NCBI GenBank assembly: GCA_038363925.1
Contig: JAQQWL010000011.1
Location: forward strand, 8,494,001 to 8,558,000
Origin: Apiospora phragmitis
Lineage: Eukaryota; Ascomycota; Sordariomycetes; Amphisphaeriales; Apiosporaceae
Direction: 5' to 3'
Length of the DNA stretch: 64,000 nt
Below the pieces are notes generated by a model. It was not told the DNA's origin and searched no databases. It was given only the letters and a program-made list of their open reading frames with translations. Within the stretch, counting starts at the first letter, position 1, and every line of letters starts with the position of its first letter. Of the stretch, positions 59,352-64,000 are shown piece by piece. The position numbers and the translations under genes were made by a program.

Positions 59352-62300
59352 ATGCCTCCAACCAAAAACCGCAAGCAGGGTCAAGTCACCCAGCAGTATG
59401 CCTCTCACGAGCCTCTGGCCAAGAGGAGAAAACACGCTCAAGGAAAAGGATCCAATGAGCCAACACCGCTGACGCCTGTCGAGCATGTTGTACTGGACCA
59501 ATACTATCCACAGCTGCTCACACTCCGCGACTATGTTCTCTTGAAGCTCCCGGCCACATCACGGATCAGACGGAGAAAGATTGCGTCGACCGGATTTAGT
59601 GCAGCTGTTTCCCATGGTGAAATCACCGACATAGAGCGGGCTGTAGGGCAAGTGCTCGACACCACATTGGTTGGTGTAGCCCAGCACACAAAATGCATCC
59701 CAGATAAAAGATGGGAGCAGTGGGAGACATTCTCTCAAAGGGGAGACGAATCATACGTGACCTTATCTGATGGGCTTGCAGGAGCACGCTTCTCGCAGTC
59801 TGAGGTGCGTCCGTCACCCGGGAACTGCGCCATATTTGGGGGCCAACGAGCTGATGAAGTGAATAGATTGTGGATTTTGCCATTTGGATGATGTTCTCGA
59901 AATCCAAGAACACAGGCACATGGCCAAAGCACCTACTCTGTGATGGTTTCCGGAGAGATTACAGCTCTCGATTACAGCCGCCCAGAAACCACGCAGCCAA
60001 CATACCTGGGATATTCTCTATCTACCCGAACCAGAGGGCCAAGCGGTTGAAACAGAGCCCCTGGCCTGAAGTTCTCAAGCTATTGGGTAACTCGGGTGAC
60101 CGTATAATGATGGACCTGTTGCTAGATTGCTCAATGTTTCTGCCTGTTGGATCTTGTCAGGGGAACTACTACCAGATTAGCGGTCAGCTCCTGTAGAATC
60201 TCAAGTCATTTGGCAATGCTAAGTATATAATAGGCCAACCCCTGTATGACACCGAACTATTGGTGACAAACCACCAAGAGGCAAGAATTAGCCCGGCTGA
60301 TTTCCAGCGCTCGACTACGGACATCAAGTTTGTCCGCAACCGGATGCTGTATGCCAGACCTGCCTTGAATGCCCGTGGCCTCGTACATTTTGGGCTGAGA
60401 CACATTCGTGAGTGGTTTAGGTGCCGTTTGAGTGAGCAATCTCTAACAAACTGTAGATGTTTTGAATCGCTCGCCATACGTGAAACCCGACTCGGGATCT
60501 GCCAGCGATGCGGCCGTGCTGGCTAGTAGGAATGATGCAAATACGTTAAGGGTCATGATGTACATGTTCCCTCGACAGTTTGGACTACACAATGCATTTA
60601 ACTCCAGAGTCAACTTCTCAGAAACATCCCAGAGATTGAAAGACTACACTCTTCGTGAGCAGGAAATCCAGGACAAGTTTGGCGAGCTTGCTGGTGACGA
60701 TATCCGGCGCAAGAAGGCGAACCCGAAGCGTTTAAGGGGCAGAGTGAGGGAGCTCGTACGAAACTGCAAATTCTTCATTCTCGCTGCTCGTATAGCAAAC
60801 TGCTTCAACATTACTGCCCAGTATGCCCATTTTTGCCTCGGTTCCCTATGAACACGTACTTACGATATCTAGGTGAATGACGATCTCGATCATAAGGAAC
60901 TCAGCCACATTCGTCATGATAAGACCCCGAAGTCGTCGAAAGGATCAGAGGGAAAACTCTTAAAGAGAAAGCCTCAGTCGCAACCTCCTTTGTCTTCTAC
61001 ACAGAAACTCGTCGAGCTCTCAAGTCCAGTGTCACAGGTTTCTGCCTTCTGCCAATCTGTTTTGTCCAAGATCGTGCCTGACGAGTTTTGGGGTGTTGGT
61101 CCGGCCCAGGAACATAACAAAAGGGTGGCCATGAAGATGGTTGGCCAGTTCATCTATCTGAGACGATTTGAGGGCATGTATCTCCATGAAGTGATGCGAG
61201 GAATGAAGGTACAGTACAGCGCCATCAAGCCACGGAAGACCCGCAAGAACTAACATGCTACAGATCACCGAAGTTGGCTGGTTGTCACCTGAGCGGCTGA
61301 TGGTCCACAAGACGTCGCAAACCGACATCCAAAAGAGGCTTGAGCTTTTTCAGGAATTTCTGTACTATGTGTTTGATTCTCTCTTGATACCCCTGATCCG
61401 CAGCAACTTTTATGTCACTGAGTCCAACACGCACAAATACCAGCTGTTCTTCTTTCGTCACGATGTCTGGAAATATGTCGCAGAGCCTGCCATGGCGGCG
61501 GTAAAGTCGAAGATGTTTGAGGAGGTGAGCATCGACGCAGCTCTGAAGATACTGGATTCCCGCAGCCTTGGCTTCAGCCAGGTGCGATTGCTGCCCAAAG
61601 AAAGCAGCATCCGTCCCATCATGAACTTGCGGAGGAGGATGGTCACAAAGGGCAACAGCAATACGCTGGGCCCTAGTATCAACACCATTCTCGGGCCTGT
61701 GCATACCATGTTGCAATTAGAAAAGGTACGTCGAAACCTGGGAACAATGACCTACCGGACAGTAAAACTAACTGACTGTAACAGTCTATGAATCCTGCAA
61801 AGTTAGGGGCCACTATGTTCTCTGTGGGCGATATCTACAAAAGAGTAAAGGAGTTCAAGTCGAACATACATCAGTCGGCAAAACCCCTATACTTTGCCAA
61901 GGTGGATGTCCAGGCAGCTTTTGATACCATCCCCCAGTCGGCTATTGTCGGTCTACTAGACTCTATTCCACAGCAGCGCAGCTATCGTATCGCAAAGCAT
62001 GCGGAAATCTCTAGTAACATATTGGATAGCCCCACGGATCGTAACAAAATGGCCAAAGCGAAACCCGCCCGGAAGTGGCTGTCGACTGCACTCCGAGATC
62101 GCGACACGAGCACATTTCTTCAGCTGCTCGAGGACCAGCAGCAGACCGCGCAAAAGAGGAACACCGTCTTCATAGATAGCGTCGTTAAGAAGCAATACGA
62201 CACAAGCCAGCTGATGCAGCTCGTGGCTTCGCACATCCAGCAAAACCTCGTCAAGATCGGCAAGAAGTTCTACAGGCAGAAGCGAGGCATCCCGCAGGGT

Positions 62301-63353
62301 TCCGTCTTGTCGTCCATCCTGTGCAACTACTTCTACGCCGATCTCGAGATGCACGTCCTGAAGTTCCTCGACTCGGACGACTGCCTGCTGCTCCGCCTTA
62401 TCGACGACTTCCTCCTCATCACGACGGATCGGGGCAAGGCGGCCCGCTTTGTGGAGACGATGCATCGGGGCGTGCCCGAGTATGGGGTGCAGGTCAACCC
62501 GGCGAAGACACTGGTGAATTTCGACCTCGAAGTCAACCAAACCCCGGTCTCGAAAATCGGCGGAAGTAGTGGCGGGGACGCCTTCCCCTATTGTGGTACC
62601 CTCATTCACAGCAAGACGTTGGACATTACCAAAGACCGAGATAGGGGTAAAGGCCCCACTACCATCACCAACAAGAAGCGCGTCGCACCTGGTCCAGATG
62701 AGGAGGAGGAGGAGGAGGAGGAGGGAGTTGTCGCTAGAAAACGCAGTAAGACCAGCGAAAGCGGCGGTAGCACCAGCATATACAACTCGCTCACCGTGGA
62801 GTTTACGCGCGTCCCCGGCCAGACCTTCGAGCGCAAGCTCCTCAACGCCTTCAAGATCCAGAGCCATCTCATGTTCCTCGACACGTCTCACAACGCCGCC
62901 GCCACGGTCCTGTCGAACCTGTTTTCGGCCTTTGTCGAGACCGCCAACAAGGCGTGGGCCTACGCGCGCTGTCTTTCCTCTTCCTCTTCTACATCTATAG
63001 CGGCGGCCGGAAACAAAGGCAGCAACAACAACAACAAACGGCAACAGCAGCGGGGTCCCGCCGCCGCCGCTGCCGCTCCCGCCAGGCTCATGATCCGCGC
63101 CGTCGCCAAGCTCGTCGGCGTCGCCTTCCTGCTCGCCAAGAGCAAGGCCCGCCGCGCCCGCTACCCGGGCTACGTCTGCGACGTGCGCCGGAACGAGGTC
63201 GCCTGGCTCGCGCACCACGCCTTTCTGCAGGTCCTGGGCCGCAGGCAGGCCGGCTACGGCGAGGTGCTGGCATGGCTGCGGTCCGAGATCGGCAAGCTGG
63301 GCTCCCTGAAGGATATCCGCGCGGGACGCGTCCGACGTATAGTTACTTCCTAG
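59352..63353 (+). CDS. tert: Telomerase reverse transcriptase catalytic subunit
   Basis: Seven exons: 59352-59804, 59867-60182, 60234-60407, 60457-60820, 60873-61208, 61264-61725 and 61785-63353, with introns of 49-62 nt. One base is missing at the fourth donor (CAG|GTATGC expected, CAGTATGC seen near 60820); with it the product is about 1224 residues. Landmarks: N-terminal TEN-like part with PKHLLCDGFRRD; T motif MFPRQFGLHNAFNS; motif 1 LLIPLIRSNFYVTES; motif 2 RLLPKESSIRPIMNLRR; motif A FAKVDVQAAFDTIPQ (catalytic Asp near residue 743); motif B RQKRGIPQGSVLSSILCN; motif C LLRLIDDFLLI (Asp pair near 909-910, bases 62403-62408); motif D VNPAKTLVNF; motif E FPYCGTLIHSKTL. All three catalytic Asp are present. 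An acidic insertion with a basic KRSKTSE tail follows motif E (62690-62770), and an Asn/Gln/Ala run (63015-63080) lies in the thumb. It adds telomeric repeats to chromosome ends in the nucleus. Confidence 0.95.
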
Positions 63354-63877
63354 TTGTGCAAATAATAGACAATAATACATAAATACGTCGTGTTTGACAA
63401 GAAAGAAAAACAGCGTTATTGAAGTCACGTCGCTAGGGGCCATTCGGATTATATAGACACAGATCATACGTGTTTCTATTAATTCATAGTCGCAAGAGAC
63501 AGACACTTGGTTTCGTTTTTACACATTAGGCTTTCGTTTGTACAGTATCATAGCCCTCCACATCAGACCCCGCGGAAGACACCAAACCTGGATCTACGCG
63601 ACTTTTATGTACACATACCAGCCCACCTACCAATAATGCAGTTAGTTCAGCCCGTCTCCCACTTACGCGCCGCGAACAGGCGTTATCGCCGGAATATATA
63701 CCTCCTGGTATAATGCATCCAGACATTCTCATCGATATATGCCTACCACCGAACGCCCAATCCCATCATCTCCACGCGCAGTCGTCCGTGGCCATTCATT
63801 CATTACCTTTTACCCCTTAATATTCGGTTCCTGCATGCTTATTGCCGGTATAGGGCGAGTTATGGGATCTAGTTAGA
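63354..63877. other. Convergent intergenic region
   Basis: 524 bases between the stops of TERT and the bHLH gene. An A-rich segment with AATAATAGACAATAATACATAAATA just after the TERT stop (63361-63386) is a likely polyadenylation region. No gene seen. Confidence 0.55.
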
Positions 63878-64000
63878 TCATGCCACCGCCGCCAACCTTT
63901 TCTCGGCCTCCTCGGCCCTTTTGTTGGCCTCTGCTACTTCTTGTTGTAGCTGTTTGATGTACACTATCGCCATCTCCACCGTGCTCGCCTTGCTATTCGG
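63878..64000 (-). CDS. C-terminus of a basic helix-loop-helix protein (partial)
   Basis: The frame enters from the right edge and ends at TGA 63880-63878. The visible 40 residues read NSKASTVEMAIVYIKQLQQE, then VAEANKRAEEAEKRLAAVA. The first part is helix 2 of a bHLH domain (K-A-x-T-V-x-x-A-I-x-Y-I-K-x-L) and the rest is a short coiled-coil extension ending the protein. The basic region and helix 1 lie outside the window, so binding specificity cannot be told. Pho4/NUC-1-type and other fungal bHLH factors end similarly. It is convergent with TERT. Confidence 0.7.
   Translation of the reverse strand, partial: PNSKASTVEMAIVYIKQLQQEVAEANKRAEEAEKRLAAVA

Noticed and set aside
61956..63506. 516-codon minus-strand ORF over telomerase exon 7
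   Set aside because: Antisense shadow of a GC-rich exon with conserved reverse transcriptase motifs on the plus strand.
1..64000. CRISPR arrays, insertion sequences, biosynthetic cluster
   Set aside because: The DNA is eukaryotic with spliced genes; no direct-repeat/spacer pattern, transposase, polyketide synthase or peptide synthetase sequence was seen.

Overview
The window is nuclear DNA of a filamentous ascomycete (Pezizomycotina), probably a Sordariomycete. The signs are spliced genes with short introns (about 45-80 nt) that start GTAAGT/GTATGT and carry CTAAC-type branch points, pyrimidine-rich leaders, long gene-free stretches rich in simple repeats, and a gene set (velvet regulator VelB, COP9 subunit 3, a BAR-domain RhoGEF, telomerase reverse transcriptase, a TGRGG-repeat protein) typical of filamentous fungi. 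I see no prokaryotic, phage, plasmid, CRISPR or transposon sequence.

Layout. 1-577: N-terminus of a proline/histidine-rich transcription-factor-like protein (minus), cut by the window edge. 578-9282: no recognisable gene. 9283-11989: a divergent pair, a small protein possibly related to the Pol I factor subunit Rrn10 (minus) and a Cockayne-syndrome-A/Rad28-type WD40 repair protein (plus). 11990-19136: no recognisable gene. 19137-19719: GFA-type zinc protein (minus). 21281-23052: secreted-type (ADGF/CECR1) adenosine deaminase family (plus). 24748-25801: NmrA/isoflavone-reductase-like protein (minus). 29897-34064: 5-oxoprolinase (plus). 34815-36408: CSN3 (minus), head to head with uroporphyrinogen decarboxylase (37124-38416, plus). 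38479-39875: GNAT acetyltransferase (minus). 40619-41181: DUF3602-like protein (minus). 42761-44306: velB (minus). 49080-55468: a DH-BAR-SH3 Rho/Cdc42 exchange factor (minus). 59352-63353: telomerase reverse transcriptase in seven exons (plus). 63878-64000: C-terminus of a bHLH protein (minus), cut by the window edge.

Several genes are missed by simple ORF calling because they are spliced and because the sequence carries many single-base insertions or deletions, often in short homopolymers. In all 11 complete genes where I placed such sites, correcting only those sites restores an uninterrupted product of ordinary family length and a total length divisible by three. Independent pseudogenisation of so many essential genes is unlikely, so I read them as sequence errors. 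Coordinates below are spans in the sequence as given, with exons and suspected indels in each entry.

The genes do not form one pathway. They are conserved nuclear genes for haem and glutathione metabolism, DNA repair, telomere maintenance, polarity, and developmental control. csn3 and velB lie about 6 kb apart, and both classes of protein control fungal development and secondary metabolism, but nothing in the sequence shows co-regulation. I found no convincing new biological system. The most interesting unexplained structures are a 14-codon-periodic tandem repeat joined to the velB start and low-complexity insertions in telomerase.
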